A stretch of DNA of 49,730 nucleotides from Ignavibacteria bacterium (GTDB lineage Bacteria > Bacteroidota > Ignavibacteria > Kapaibacteriales > UBA2268): assembly GCA_016844745.1 (NCBI GenBank), contig JAERMQ010000047.1, positions 1-49,730 of the forward strand, read 5' to 3'. The notes beneath the pieces were generated by a model. The model searched no databases and was not told where the DNA came from. It worked only from the letters and a program-made list of their open reading frames with translations. This document shows positions 25,126 to 34,590 of this stretch, piece after piece. How positions within the stretch are numbered: position 1 is the first letter of the stretch; every line of letters starts with the position of its first letter. The translations under genes were made by a program, and so were the position numbers.

Positions 25126-26154
25126 ATGAAAAAATATTATACTTTGTTATTATTGTTCACAGCACTAATATTCCTAATTTCCGGATGCTCCAAATCCGGC
25201 AAGACAACTGAAATAACAGGTCTGTCGGAATACAAAGATGCAGTAACGGAAATGACGATTAAATATCCTGCAAACTGGTATGTAGCCCAAAAATCGCATG
25301 GGAACAGGTTCCTGGTTTTTACATCACAAAATGATATGGAACGTTTTCGTAATTACTCTCCCGAAGGTGCTTCGGGAGCTAAGATTGAAGTTGTTATGAT
25401 GAAAATTGATTCGACAGTAACACTCGATTCAATTATTAAAGTATCAATGAAATTTACCAAGGATACATATTCAAATCCTGAGAATGTAACTTTGGGAGGT
25501 ATGCCGGCAACGAAACATACTTATGCATTTATGCTCGAGGACGGCAAATTCCAGGGTGAATTCTATGTAGCAATGAAGGACGGTAAAATGGCTACCATTC
25601 TGTATTTCGAGGCATTCACAGAAACTATGAGCGCTTACAGAAAATCTTTCGATGATATCGTAGCTTCAATAAAAATAGCAAATCCGGAAAAAGATTTCAG
25701 CAAAGTCGAGTATCGCACCGAAGAACAACCGCCGCCATCACCTAATCTAACTCAAAAGGATGGTACGGGTTATTCAATCAGCATTCCCGATAATTTTAAA
25801 GCCGAACGGACAAAAGTTGCAGGAACTATTTATTCTGCTAATTACATCGGATTACGACGGGGCGATTGCAATATACAGGTTGATGTCCTGACAGCGCCAA
25901 AAAAGAAAGGATTGAAAGAAATTGTTGATGACAACTTGCCAAATTATAAAGGTGGAGACGCCAAAGAAACGACTCTTAGTGGCGCCAAGGCTTATGTTAT
26001 CGGTTATTCATTTAGAAAAGATGCTTCAAGCCGCGTATATTTCGCATTAAAAGCTGATAAATTATTCAGGATAACTATGAACTGGTTCAAGGGCGAAGAA
26101 GCAGACTATCTGCCGGTTTTCGAAAAATGTATCCAGACATTTAAATTATTATAG
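25126..26154 (+). CDS. Lipoprotein with two DcrB/PsbP-like domains
   Basis: A 342-residue lipoprotein, lipobox ISGC (Cys21), with a good ribosome site (AGGTGAG). Two related domains follow: about 38-190 (MTIKYPANWYVAQK ... FDDIVASIKI) and about 208-342 (GYSISIPDNFKAER ... FEKCIQTFKLL). Each has the pattern of an early 'Y/I-P-x-x-W/F' strand and a late 'F..i..sf' helix known from DcrB and PsbP-type folds. Function in the envelope is unknown. Confidence 0.75.
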   Translation: MKKYYTLLLLFTALIFLISGCSKSGKTTEITGLSEYKDAVTEMTIKYPANWYVAQKSHGNRFLVFTSQNDMERFRNYSPEGASGAKIEVVMMKIDSTVTLDSIIKVSMKFTKDTYSNPENVTLGGMPATKHTYAFMLEDGKFQGEFYVAMKDGKMATILYFEAFTETMSAYRKSFDDIVASIKIANPEKDFSKVEYRTEEQPPPSPNLTQKDGTGYSISIPDNFKAERTKVAGTIYSANYIGLRRGDCNIQVDVLTAPKKKGLKEIVDDNLPNYKGGDAKETTLSGAKAYVIGYSFRKDASSRVYFALKADKLFRITMNWFKGEEADYLPVFEKCIQTFKLL

Positions 26155-26168
26155 GTCAGATTATTAAT

Positions 26169-26216
26169 CTGTCATTCCTTCGAATGAGACTGTGTAAAAA
26201 GTCAATGGAATGACAG
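26169..26216. repeat. Short inverted repeat CTGTCATTCC / GGAATGACAG
   Basis: Ten-base perfect arms at 26169-26178 and 26207-26216. The TGTCATTC core is shared with the larger palindrome family, so this may be a shrunken copy. It lies between two secreted-protein genes. Confidence 0.65.
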
Positions 26217-26296
26217 TACGACAATTTATGGAACAACCTATTTGGTTTTGTTTAACGAAAAATAATAACGATAAAATATATTCTTTTTAGGAGTTT

Positions 26297-28489
26297 ATGA
26301 TGAAAACTTTTTTACTCTCATATTTAAAAAAAATATCTCTATTTTTTGCAATTCTCATTATTATGGGAAGTTTTACTGTTGTACTCTGCCAGAAACCACG
26401 CGGCTTACAGGTAACCGACCTTGCTCCGTTTGTTTCGGTTGAAACGACAAAAAATCCATCACCTAAAATCACTCTTAAATGGAAGAAAAACGATATCGCA
26501 ATTAAATACTCCGTTACAAGAAGAGATATAGACGCAGAGTCATGGGGTTTGGAAACAATAGTTGATACAAGCAAGAATATGTATGAAGATACAAAAATAA
26601 TAGTTGGCAAGCCTTATGAATACAGGGTTATTGTTTATTTATATGCTTCGGTCAGATGGCAGCTTACCGTTGGTCAAAAGCAGGTCGATACTACATCATC
26701 GCAGCAGGTACTTGGATTCAGCTATATATGTTCCGGTATCGATATCGAAGAAGTCAGCTCATTCGGTAAGGTAATGATATTGGTAGATTCTGTTGTAGCC
26801 CCGGCATTGGAGAATGAACTATCTATACTTGAGAACGATTTGGTAACCGAAGGGTGGCATGTAGTTAAAAAAACCGCACCCAGAGCCGAGAATTTTAATT
26901 CAAAAGCTGTATTAAAAACAAAATCAATCATTACCGAAGAATATTATAATCCCGGCGAACTTGCTCATGTCTTTATTATAGGACGGGTTGCCGTACCATA
27001 TTCGGGATTCATTGCACCCGACGGGCATAGCAATCATTTTGGCGCATGGCCAGCAGATGTTTTTTACGGAAATTTGGATGAGTTTTCATGGACTGATAAT
27101 AACTACTATGTAGATTCAATGAATATTTTAGTGCCGAATAGAAATAGTGCCGGTGATGGTAAATTCGACCAGAACAATCTTCAGGGCATGACCGCTTCTA
27201 TAGCTGTTGGGCGAGTAGATTTCTATAATATTTCACTCTATACCAAGGATTCACTTGCACGTGAAATTCAACATCTTAAGAATTACCTGATTAAAGACCA
27301 TAACTATCGTACCGGAGCTACTCAAGTCAGGAACAAGGCTTTATTACTCGATACTTGGGGATTGTTAGGCAATGAAGTACCCGGAGCAACTAGCTGGAGA
27401 AATTTTAATTCCCTCTGCGGTTATGATAGTATTAAAACATCAACAATGGATAAATTTTATCCTGATATTAGTGCAAACGATTATCAATGGGTATATGCTT
27501 CCGGTGGAGGAAGCAATCAATCTGTGGGAAGCCTTAATTCCAGTTCATTTTCGACTTATCCGATAAGAGGAGTATTCTCGATGGTTTTCGGTTCTTATTT
27601 CGGAGATTGGGACCCGAAAAATAATTTAATGCGCACAATTTTGGGTTCTTCACCATCAGTACTTACCGTTAGCTGGGATGCACGTCCACCCTGGTTCTTC
27701 CATCACATGGGAATTGGTTATCCCATCGGTTTCTCAACTTTAGTAACCCAAAACAACGGTTCTTCAGGCTTGAATTATTATTCAAATACTTATTTAAATA
27801 CTCCGTATTATGGGAATATATATAATACATCAGGCTTTGCCGGTGTTCATATTGGTCTGTTGGGTGACCCTACATTACGTATAAATATGGCATCAATTCC
27901 TTCACCAAGCAACCTAACTGTGGTTCAGCCAAATGGCAGCAGATTTGTAGAAATTAAGTGGCAATCGGCATCAGCGGAAGAAAATACATCCTACAATGTC
28001 TATCGCTCGATGAGTACATTAGGACCATTTATTAAAGTAAATAAAGACCCCATTTTTACTACATCTTACAACGATTCTACCCTTAACGAAGGCAATGTTT
28101 ATTATATGGTGCGAACCGTTCAGCCACAGAAATCAGTTACCGGAGTATATAAAAATTTGAGTAGAGGAATTATCAAAAGCGGTCTCATTACTTCGGTTGA
28201 TAATCCTGCTGATATTGTATCATCATTGAGCTGTAGCCCTAATCCAGCTGTCTCGCAACTGAATATTTCACTAAATTTATCCAACTCTGAGTTTGTATCA
28301 TTATCAATATTTGATATTCGTGGAAATCTGATTAAAACACTTGAATCGAGATGGTTGGCTTCGGGAGGTTCTAATTTATCCTGGAATTTATGTAATGATG
28401 CCGGTTCAAGGGTAGCTCCGGGAGTATATTATGTTCGGGCTATCGCCGGCAACTTTGCTCAAAATACTAAAATTGTTGTACTTCCATAA
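26297..28489 (+). CDS. T9SS-secreted protein, gingipain-like core with FN3 and Por sorting domain
   Basis: A 730-residue exported protein with signal peptide (cleavage near residue 34, VVLCQ). Residues about 40-120 look like one fibronectin III domain. The core (about 140-525) contains IIGRVAVPYSGF, YASGGGSNQSVG, FSMVFGSYFGDWD and WFFHHMGIGYPIG, which recall the C25/gingipain-type caspase fold. Positions where gingipains have the His (HG) and Cys read GG and GSYFGD, so no catalytic pair is evident. A second FN3 domain lies at about 535-625, then a type A Por sorting domain (SCSPNPAVSQLNIS ... SIFDIRGNLIKTL ... GVYYVRA ... KIVVLP). The sorting domain is sure; the core assignment is moderate. 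Confidence 0.75.
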   Translation: MMKTFLLSYLKKISLFFAILIIMGSFTVVLCQKPRGLQVTDLAPFVSVETTKNPSPKITLKWKKNDIAIKYSVTRRDIDAESWGLETIVDTSKNMYEDTKIIVGKPYEYRVIVYLYASVRWQLTVGQKQVDTTSSQQVLGFSYICSGIDIEEVSSFGKVMILVDSVVAPALENELSILENDLVTEGWHVVKKTAPRAENFNSKAVLKTKSIITEEYYNPGELAHVFIIGRVAVPYSGFIAPDGHSNHFGAWPADVFYGNLDEFSWTDNNYYVDSMNILVPNRNSAGDGKFDQNNLQGMTASIAVGRVDFYNISLYTKDSLAREIQHLKNYLIKDHNYRTGATQVRNKALLLDTWGLLGNEVPGATSWRNFNSLCGYDSIKTSTMDKFYPDISANDYQWVYASGGGSNQSVGSLNSSSFSTYPIRGVFSMVFGSYFGDWDPKNNLMRTILGSSPSVLTVSWDARPPWFFHHMGIGYPIGFSTLVTQNNGSSGLNYYSNTYLNTPYYGNIYNTSGFAGVHIGLLGDPTLRINMASIPSPSNLTVVQPNGSRFVEIKWQSASAEENTSYNVYRSMSTLGPFIKVNKDPIFTTSYNDSTLNEGNVYYMVRTVQPQKSVTGVYKNLSRGIIKSGLITSVDNPADIVSSLSCSPNPAVSQLNISLNLSNSEFVSLSIFDIRGNLIKTLESRWLASGGSNLSWNLCNDAGSRVAPGVYYVRAIAGNFAQNTKIVVLP

Positions 28490-28665
28490 TAAACGCACAG
28501 CAACATTATTGATAACAAATTTATTTTATAAGGAATTGAAATACCAAATAAAATAAACTTAAAAGAAAAAAAGTTAATTTTGTAATTGTAGAATTTGTAT
28601 ATAAAAGGATGTCAAAAAGTATTGTTTCTCATTTTTTCAAAATAGGATGTATGAAAATTTATAAG

Positions 28666-28741
28666 AATGTCATTCTGAACGAAGTGAAGAATCCAGTAGC
28701 AACAAGGGGACTGGATTCTTCACTTCGTTCAGAATGACATT
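28666..28741. repeat. Perfect 32-bp inverted repeat, GTCATTC...GAATCC family
   Basis: Arms 28666-28697 and 28710-28741 are exact reverse complements with a 12-base loop. It shares long identity with the right arm at 15873-15900. The 354-base gap before kbl otherwise holds only AT-rich sequence and one TAATTTTG element at 28575-28582; no gene is seen. Confidence 0.92.
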
Positions 28742-28843
28742 GCAATAATTTTTATACTCTTAATTGTTGGAATGTCGATGTTATGTCTTAATAACTTTTT
28801 GACAACCATGTAATTCATTAATTAAAATCATTAGGAGAAAATT

Positions 28844-30088
28844 ATGTTCGGCAAAATGAAAGAATTTTTGACCGCAGAACTTCAAAGTCTTACAGACCAA
28901 AAATTATATAAACACGAACGAATAATCGAAAGCTCACAAGGCGCCGAAATTATAGTTAAAGGCAGGAAAGTACTTAATTTCTGCGCCAATAATTATCTTG
29001 GATTGTCATCACATCCGGATTTAATCAAGGCTGCCCACGAGGGAATTGATGAACGCGGATATGGATTATCATCCGTTCGTTTTATTTGCGGCACCCAGGA
29101 CATCCACAAAATATTAGAAAAGAAGGTGTCCGAATTTCTCGGCACCGATGATACAATCCTGTTTTCATCTTGCTTCGATGCCAACGGAGCCGTATTCGAG
29201 CCGCTTTTGGGAGAGCAGGATGCAATTATTACCGATGCCCTCAATCATGCTTCGATAATTGATGGAATTCGTTTATGCAAGGCTCAGCGCTGGATTTACA
29301 GTCACGGCAACATGAGTAATGAAATTGGTCTCGACCCGGCAACAGGAAAAGAATTAAAAGGTTTGGAAAGATGCCTTATCGAAGCTAATAATGCTGGCTG
29401 CCGCTTCAAAATGATTGCTACCGACGGCTGTTTCTCAATGGACGGCGATATAGCAAAATTGGATAAAATTGTTGAATTAGCTGATAAATACGATGCTCTC
29501 GTTATGGTTGACGAAAGCCATGCATCAGGATTTATGGGTAAAACCGGTCGCGGCACTCACGAATACCGTGGTGTGATGGGTAAAATCGACGTAATCACTA
29601 CTACCTTCGGCAAAGCTTTAGGCGGTGCATCCGGCGGATGTATCTCGGGACATAAAGAAATTATCGATTGGATGCGCAATAAGGGACGTCCCTACTTGTT
29701 CTCGAATACTGTACCTCCCGCTACCGTGTACGGCACAATAAAAGTTATGGATATTCTAATGGCATCAACTTTTTTGCGTGATAAGCTGGAAACCAATACA
29801 AAAATATTCCGTACAGCTATGACCGAAGCCGGATTCGACATTATTCCCGGCGACCACCCGATAGTTCCGATTATGTTCGGCAAATATCCCAACTGCTCTC
29901 AATTAGCAGTCGATTTTGCAAATAAAATGTTGGAAGAAGGAATTTATGTTATAGCCTTCTCCTTCCCTGTTGTTCCTCGCGGAAAGGATAGAATCAGAGT
30001 GCAGCTTTCAGCCGGTCACGACCCGGAACATGTTGATATAGCTGTAAAGGCTTTCATAAAAGTCGGCAAAGAACTAAATATGATATAA
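28844..30088 (+). CDS. kbl: Glycine C-acetyltransferase (2-amino-3-ketobutyrate CoA ligase)
   Basis: A 414-residue PLP enzyme of the alpha-oxoamine synthase family that interconverts glycine plus acetyl-CoA and 2-amino-3-ketobutyrate. VLNFCANNYLGLSSHPDLI, NHASIIDGIRLCKA, VDESHASGFMGKTGRGTHE and the PLP lysine in TTFGKALGGASGG are diagnostic. It has about 15 residues more than E. coli Kbl, mainly around NEIGLDPATGKELKGL. Strong ribosome site AGGAGA. The usual partner tdh (threonine dehydrogenase) is not adjacent. A tandem repeat array starts at the very next base after its stop. Confidence 0.93.
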   Translation: MFGKMKEFLTAELQSLTDQKLYKHERIIESSQGAEIIVKGRKVLNFCANNYLGLSSHPDLIKAAHEGIDERGYGLSSVRFICGTQDIHKILEKKVSEFLGTDDTILFSSCFDANGAVFEPLLGEQDAIITDALNHASIIDGIRLCKAQRWIYSHGNMSNEIGLDPATGKELKGLERCLIEANNAGCRFKMIATDGCFSMDGDIAKLDKIVELADKYDALVMVDESHASGFMGKTGRGTHEYRGVMGKIDVITTTFGKALGGASGGCISGHKEIIDWMRNKGRPYLFSNTVPPATVYGTIKVMDILMASTFLRDKLETNTKIFRTAMTEAGFDIIPGDHPIVPIMFGKYPNCSQLAVDFANKMLEEGIYVIAFSFPVVPRGKDRIRVQLSAGHDPEHVDIAVKAFIKVGKELNMI

Positions 30089-30209
30089 CAATGGTTAATG
30101 GTCAATGGTTAATGGTCAATGGTTAATGGTCAATGGTTAATGGTCAATGGTTAATGGTCAATGGTTAATGGTCAATGATGGTCAATGGTCAATGGTCAAT
30201 GGTTAATGA
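30089..30209. repeat. 14-bp tandem repeat array, CAATGGTTAATGGT
   Basis: Six perfect copies of CAATGGTTAATGGT run from 30089 to 30172, then degenerate 7-base half units (CAATGGT) to about 30209. The 14-mer is itself two 7-mers (CAATGGT, TAATGGT). The array begins directly after the kbl stop codon. Copy number is likely to vary between strains. Confidence 0.92.
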
Positions 30210-30287
30210 TAAATTGTCTGAACTATGATTTTTAGGATTTAAGGATTATAGGATTTAAAACCAAAAATATTTTGAAAATCATAATTC

Positions 30288-30373
30288 AAATATATAACTT
30301 ATAATTCGTAATTCTTAATTCGTAATTTGTAATTAAAGAAACGTCCGGCAGGTTGGAAAGAGACTTGCCGGAC
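30288..30373. repeat. Heptad AT-rich stretch followed by a GC-rich hairpin
   Basis: 30288-30336 consists of TAATTCG/TAATTTG-type 7-mers, like the array at 4009. Then GTCCGGCAGG (30343-30352) can pair with CTTGCCGGAC (30364-30373), ten pairs with one G-T, around an 11-base loop. No T-run follows on the plus strand, so it is not a standard terminator. It lies 36 bases before the gene at 30409 and may be in its leader. Confidence 0.6.
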
Positions 30374-30408
30374 TTACTTTATAAGTCAGGTATATTAATT
30401 GATATTGT

Positions 30409-32283
30409 ATGACAAAAAGAACCGTTCAAAATAAAAAAAAGAATAATAATGTTACAACTAATTCGAAGCATAAAATTCCTTCACTTTCGAAGCATAAAAT
30501 TCCTTCACTTTTAATTGCTGTTTCAATCGCAATAATTACATTTTTTGTTTTTCTGCCTTCCCTGTCGAATGATTTCATTATGGATTGGGATGACCAGGCT
30601 TATATTCACAATAATCAACTAATCACTGACCTCTCACCCGTTGGTATTACAAAGATTTTCAGTAATTATGTTTTCGGTAATTTTAATCCTATTACTATTC
30701 TTTCCTTTGCCATAGATTATCATTTTTTTAGGCATCAGCCCTATGGTTATCATTTCGTAAACGTACTGCTGCATAGCATTGTGTGCATAACTCTATTCTA
30801 TTTTATTTTCCGATTGACTAATAATCAACTTGCTTCGACGATTGCAACATTGCTTTTCGCCTTAAATCCGATGCATACCGAATCAATAGCATGGGTAACA
30901 GGCAGGAAAGACCTGCTGTTCGGACTTTTCTTTTTTTTAGCTCTGATATTTTATATTAAATATATAACTATTCTTTTATCAAGAAAAGAGCAATCCAAAT
31001 CGAGAGGTTATTTAATTCTATCAGTCACTTTTTTATTTTTCTTATTAAGCTGCTTATCGAAAGCTGTTGCTGTGACAACTCCGGCTGTAATGTTCGGTAT
31101 TGACTACTGCCTGAAAAGAAAATTAACAGCGAGAACGGTAATTGAAAAAGTTCCTTTTGTAATTGTTTCTATTGTTTTGGGATTGGTAGCAATCGATGCG
31201 CAGAAAAGCATGGGAGCCGTTAAAGAGCTTACACTTTATAATATTACCGACAGGATTTTCCTTTTGGGATACAGCATCTTTTTCTATATCCATAAATATA
31301 TAATACCCATCGAGCTTTCCGCAGTTTACCCATATCCTTTGAAACAAGACGGAATACTACCTTCAATTGTTATTGCTTCACCTTTTATACTCATTATTCT
31401 GTTTGCTGCCTTGGTTTATTTCGGTAGAAAGCAGAGACTATTGTTTTTTTCCGGTTTTCTTTTTATTTTCTGCATTGCGCCTGTAATTCAATTAATTCCT
31501 GTAGGTGCTACATATACAGCAGACCGATTTGTTTATGTTCCGTCGGCTGGACTCTGTCTTTTTGGAGGTATTTTTTTTGCACGCGGATTTGATATAAAAA
31601 AAATAAAAATAATCATTGCAGCCCTTCTTATTTGTGTATTATCGTTTTATTCTTATGTATCATACAACCGGGCTAAAGTCTGGAAAAATACCTTTACATT
31701 GTTCTCACAAGTGTTGGAGGTGTACCCAACCTGCGATTTGGCTTATTTCAACATCGGCAATTTCTATATGAAAAAGAAGGAATATAGTAACTCAATTGAA
31801 TTATACAAAGCAGCACTTTCCTACAATGTTAATTACGCAGATGCAATGATAAATCTTGGAAATTGTTACAATGAAACTGCATTATATGATTCGTCAATTA
31901 CCGTACTAAGCAAAGCAATAGTATTGAATCAGGATAATGCTGATGCATACAATAATCTCGGTGTAGCTTATTATCATAAAGGAATATTCGATAAAGCAGC
32001 GGCAATGTACAAAAAGGCGCTGCAGATTTCGCCTGTCTATCATGGAGCATATAATAATTTGGGTGTGATTAACGGTATGAACGGTAATTACGTTCAGGCA
32101 ATCGGGTTGTTCACAAAAGCAATAGAATTAAAGAAGGATTTCACTGACCCATACAAAAATATGGGGCTTGCATATACAAAGATGAATAATCAAGAGAAAG
32201 CGGCTGAATATTACCGGGCAGCTATTGCTTTGGGCGATAAAGCATCGGAAGAAATGTTGCGGAATCTGGAAAGTACAAAGTAA
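30409..32283 (+). CDS. TMTC-like membrane glycosyltransferase with C-terminal TPR repeats
   Basis: A 624-residue protein. A short basic N-terminus precedes about ten membrane helices (residues about 35-425). The first loop has MDWDDQAYIHNN, the acidic motif of GT-C enzymes, followed by LLHSIVCITLF and LNPMHTESIAWVTGRKDLLF, as in TMTC-type O-mannosyltransferases and their many bacterial relatives. Residues about 440-620 form five to six tetratricopeptide repeats (YNNLGVAYYHKGIFDKAAAM type). A lipid-linked sugar donor and a protein or glycan acceptor are expected but cannot be named. The N-terminus contains an exact 8-residue duplication, SKHKIPSL twice. Confidence 0.8.
   Translation: MTKRTVQNKKKNNNVTTNSKHKIPSLSKHKIPSLLIAVSIAIITFFVFLPSLSNDFIMDWDDQAYIHNNQLITDLSPVGITKIFSNYVFGNFNPITILSFAIDYHFFRHQPYGYHFVNVLLHSIVCITLFYFIFRLTNNQLASTIATLLFALNPMHTESIAWVTGRKDLLFGLFFFLALIFYIKYITILLSRKEQSKSRGYLILSVTFLFFLLSCLSKAVAVTTPAVMFGIDYCLKRKLTARTVIEKVPFVIVSIVLGLVAIDAQKSMGAVKELTLYNITDRIFLLGYSIFFYIHKYIIPIELSAVYPYPLKQDGILPSIVIASPFILIILFAALVYFGRKQRLLFFSGFLFIFCIAPVIQLIPVGATYTADRFVYVPSAGLCLFGGIFFARGFDIKKIKIIIAALLICVLSFYSYVSYNRAKVWKNTFTLFSQVLEVYPTCDLAYFNIGNFYMKKKEYSNSIELYKAALSYNVNYADAMINLGNCYNETALYDSSITVLSKAIVLNQDNADAYNNLGVAYYHKGIFDKAAAMYKKALQISPVYHGAYNNLGVINGMNGNYVQAIGLFTKAIELKKDFTDPYKNMGLAYTKMNNQEKAAEYYRAAIALGDKASEEMLRNLESTK
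30463..30510 (+). repeat. Exact 24-bp tandem duplication inside the TMTC-like gene
   Basis: The 24 bases at 30463-30486 are repeated without change at 30487-30510, in frame, giving SKHKIPSL twice. No silent difference has accumulated, so the duplication is recent or an assembly effect. Confidence 0.92.
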
Positions 32284-33141
32284 ATGTATTTACTTATACT
32301 CCTCCAACAACTGATTGCAAGCGGTACTCACATTATTGCAAAAAATCTGACTAATAGTGTCTCTCCCGTTGTTGTGCTTTTTTATCGTTCTTCATTATCT
32401 GCACTTATTTTTACTTGCTGGATATTATATAAACATAAATTCTTGCCTGCAATAGAACGCAAAGATTTTCTAATGCTGATTATCCTTGGCGCTCTAAATA
32501 TTCCAATTAATCAATTTCTCTTTTTACAAAGTATTCATTTCACGACAGCTCCCAATGTAGCTTTAGCTTATGCGTTAACGCCGGCATTTGTGGCAATGTT
32601 GGTAATTTTTCTTCATCAGGAAAAAATCACTTTATTAAAAGGAATTGGAATTGCCGGAGCTATCGGCGGAGTTGTATTGATTCTTTTCGAGCGTGGTTTG
32701 GAATTTAAATCGGAATATTTTTTCGGAAACATATTAGCATTGGCTGCCAGTATTTCATGGGCAGGTTATACTGTCTTTGGTCGGGATATTCTTCGCAAGT
32801 ACGGAGCTATTTATACTACCGGTATAACAATGATAATCGGCTTTCTATTATATCTTCCCATTTTTATATTTCTTCCGGATAAAATAGTTCTCGCTGCATT
32901 GGATATTCCAAAAATTCTATCTATCCTTTATCTTGCATTATTTACATCAGTTATCGCTTATGTTTTATGGTATTATGCCTTAAAGAAAATCGATGCAAGC
33001 AGCCTGACTGTATTTAATAATCTTCAGCCTGTGCTGACTTCTATATTAGCTTATTTTATATTCGAACAAAGTTTTTCTGTTCTATTTATAAGCGGAGGAA
33101 TTCTGATAATCATAGGTGTTATCCTAACGCAGAAAAGATAG
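32284..33141 (+). CDS. EamA-family (DMT superfamily) transporter
   Basis: A 285-residue inner-membrane protein with ten hydrophobic segments in two EamA halves (about 1-135 and 145-285). NVALAYALTPAFVAMLVIF and the second-half VFNNLQPVLTSILAYFIF are the repeated signature near the fourth or ninth helix. It probably exports a small metabolite or amino acid; the substrate cannot be read. The ATG directly abuts the stop of the TMTC-like gene, with GGAAAG upstream, so the two are cotranslated. Confidence 0.9.
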   Translation: MYLLILLQQLIASGTHIIAKNLTNSVSPVVVLFYRSSLSALIFTCWILYKHKFLPAIERKDFLMLIILGALNIPINQFLFLQSIHFTTAPNVALAYALTPAFVAMLVIFLHQEKITLLKGIGIAGAIGGVVLILFERGLEFKSEYFFGNILALAASISWAGYTVFGRDILRKYGAIYTTGITMIIGFLLYLPIFIFLPDKIVLAALDIPKILSILYLALFTSVIAYVLWYYALKKIDASSLTVFNNLQPVLTSILAYFIFEQSFSVLFISGGILIIIGVILTQKR

Positions 33142-33213
33142 ATGTATTACTTAGATAAAATTTGAATAATTATATTAAAATATCATTTATTTTCAAGTTC
33201 AATATGAATTTGA

Positions 33214-33221
33214 TAATTTTG
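33214..33221 (+). promoter_or_regulatory. Bacteroidota-type -7 element (TAATTTTG) before clpB
   Basis: GATAATTTTGC matches TAnnTTTG and lies 50 bases before the clpB ATG. The sequence at the expected -33 position is AT-rich without a TTTG. Confidence 0.4.
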
Positions 33222-33270
33222 CTATTATATTTATTTTATAATTAGATTTATACAGAGTGACGGAGAAGGT

Positions 33271-34581
33271 ATGAATTTACAAAAATTTACTTTGAAAGCG
33301 CAGGACGCCATTCAAACCGCCGGTGAAATAGCATCGAATTACGGCAATCAATCACTCGAACCTATTCATCTATTTGCAGCGCTGGTTCAGGATTCAACCG
33401 GTATTGTCTCCGATATTCTCCAGAAACTGGCTGTAAATCAAACCCAATTGAAAATAAAAATTAATCAACTTTTGGAAGCTCTTCCCAAGGTAACCGGAGC
33501 TTCAGCCGGCGGTCAATATGCTTCCAAACCATTAGCTGAAATTTTTGATGCAGCCCTTAAAGAAGCCAACACAATGAAGGATGAATATATAAGTTCGGAA
33601 CATTTGTTAATTGCTATGATTGAAGTTAAATCAAACGTTTCAGGATTGCTGAAGGAATATGGTATTGTCCGAACAGCAGTAATGACTGCTTTGAAAGATA
33701 TTCGCGGTACTCAACGGGTAACGAATCAAAATCCCGAAGAGAAGTACAATGCATTAAAAAAATACGGACTTACACTTAATGACGAAGCCCGCGCAGGTAA
33801 GCTCGACCCTGTAATTGGCAGAGAATTAGAAATCCGACGAGTTCTTCAGGTTCTTTCACGTCGTAAAAAAAATAATCCGGTTTTAATCGGTGACCCGGGT
33901 GTCGGGAAAACAGCAATAGTTGAGGGATTAGCTTTTAGAATAATATCCGGAGATGTTCCCGAAACAATCAAAACAAAACAGATTATTATGTTGGATATGG
34001 CATCGCTTTTAGCCGGAGCAAGTTTCAGGGGACAATTCGAGGAGAGATTGAAGGCGATTGTTTCGGAAGTAACGGAATCCGAAGGGCAGGTTATTCTCTT
34101 CATAGACGAGCTTCATACATTGATTGGCGCCGGCGCTGCTGCCGGAAGCGTAGATGCAGCCAATATCCTTAAACCGGCTTTAGCACGCGGAGACTTGCGT
34201 TGCATAGGAGCTACAACTTTAGATGAATATCAAAAATATATTGAAAAGGATGCTGCATTAGAGCGCCGATTTCAGAAAGTATTTGTAGATGAACCTTCGG
34301 TTGAAGATTCTATTTCTATCCTTCGGGGTTTGAAGGAACGCTATGAAGTCCATCATGGCGTACGAATAACAGATGCTGCCATTATAGCTGCTGCCCAACT
34401 TTCTTCACGTTACATTACAGACAGGTTTCTGCCCGATAAAGCAATTGATTTAATCGACGAAGCTGCGAGTAAATTGCGCATAGAACTAGATTCCATGCCT
34501 GAAGAGATAGATTCAATAGGCAGGAAAATCCGTCAATTGGAAATCGAGCGTCAGGCGCTGTTGAGAGAGATGAAGAAGTAG
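33271..34581 (+). pseudogene. clpB: ClpB disaggregase, truncated after the first ATPase domain
   Basis: 436 residues against about 860 in full ClpB. The N-terminal Clp-N domain (about 1-145) and the first AAA+ domain are intact: Walker [10 protein letters not shown] (207-214), Walker B ILFIDE (275-280), the Arg-finger region ALERRF (about 329-334). It ends about 25 residues into the coiled-coil middle domain ([15 protein letters not shown]). The rest of the middle domain and the whole second ATPase domain, which drives threading and hexamer stability, are missing. The next gene ends only nine bases downstream on the other strand, so the lost half was deleted, not frameshifted. Disaggregase activity is not expected. 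Confidence 0.9.
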
Positions 34582-34590
34582 GATAAAATA

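Noticed and set aside
30089..30209. CRISPR array
   Set aside because: The repeats are 14 bp with no unique spacers between them; this is a simple tandem array.
30343..30373. Rho-independent terminator
   Set aside because: The hairpin is good but no T-run follows it on either side, and it lies just before a gene rather than after one.
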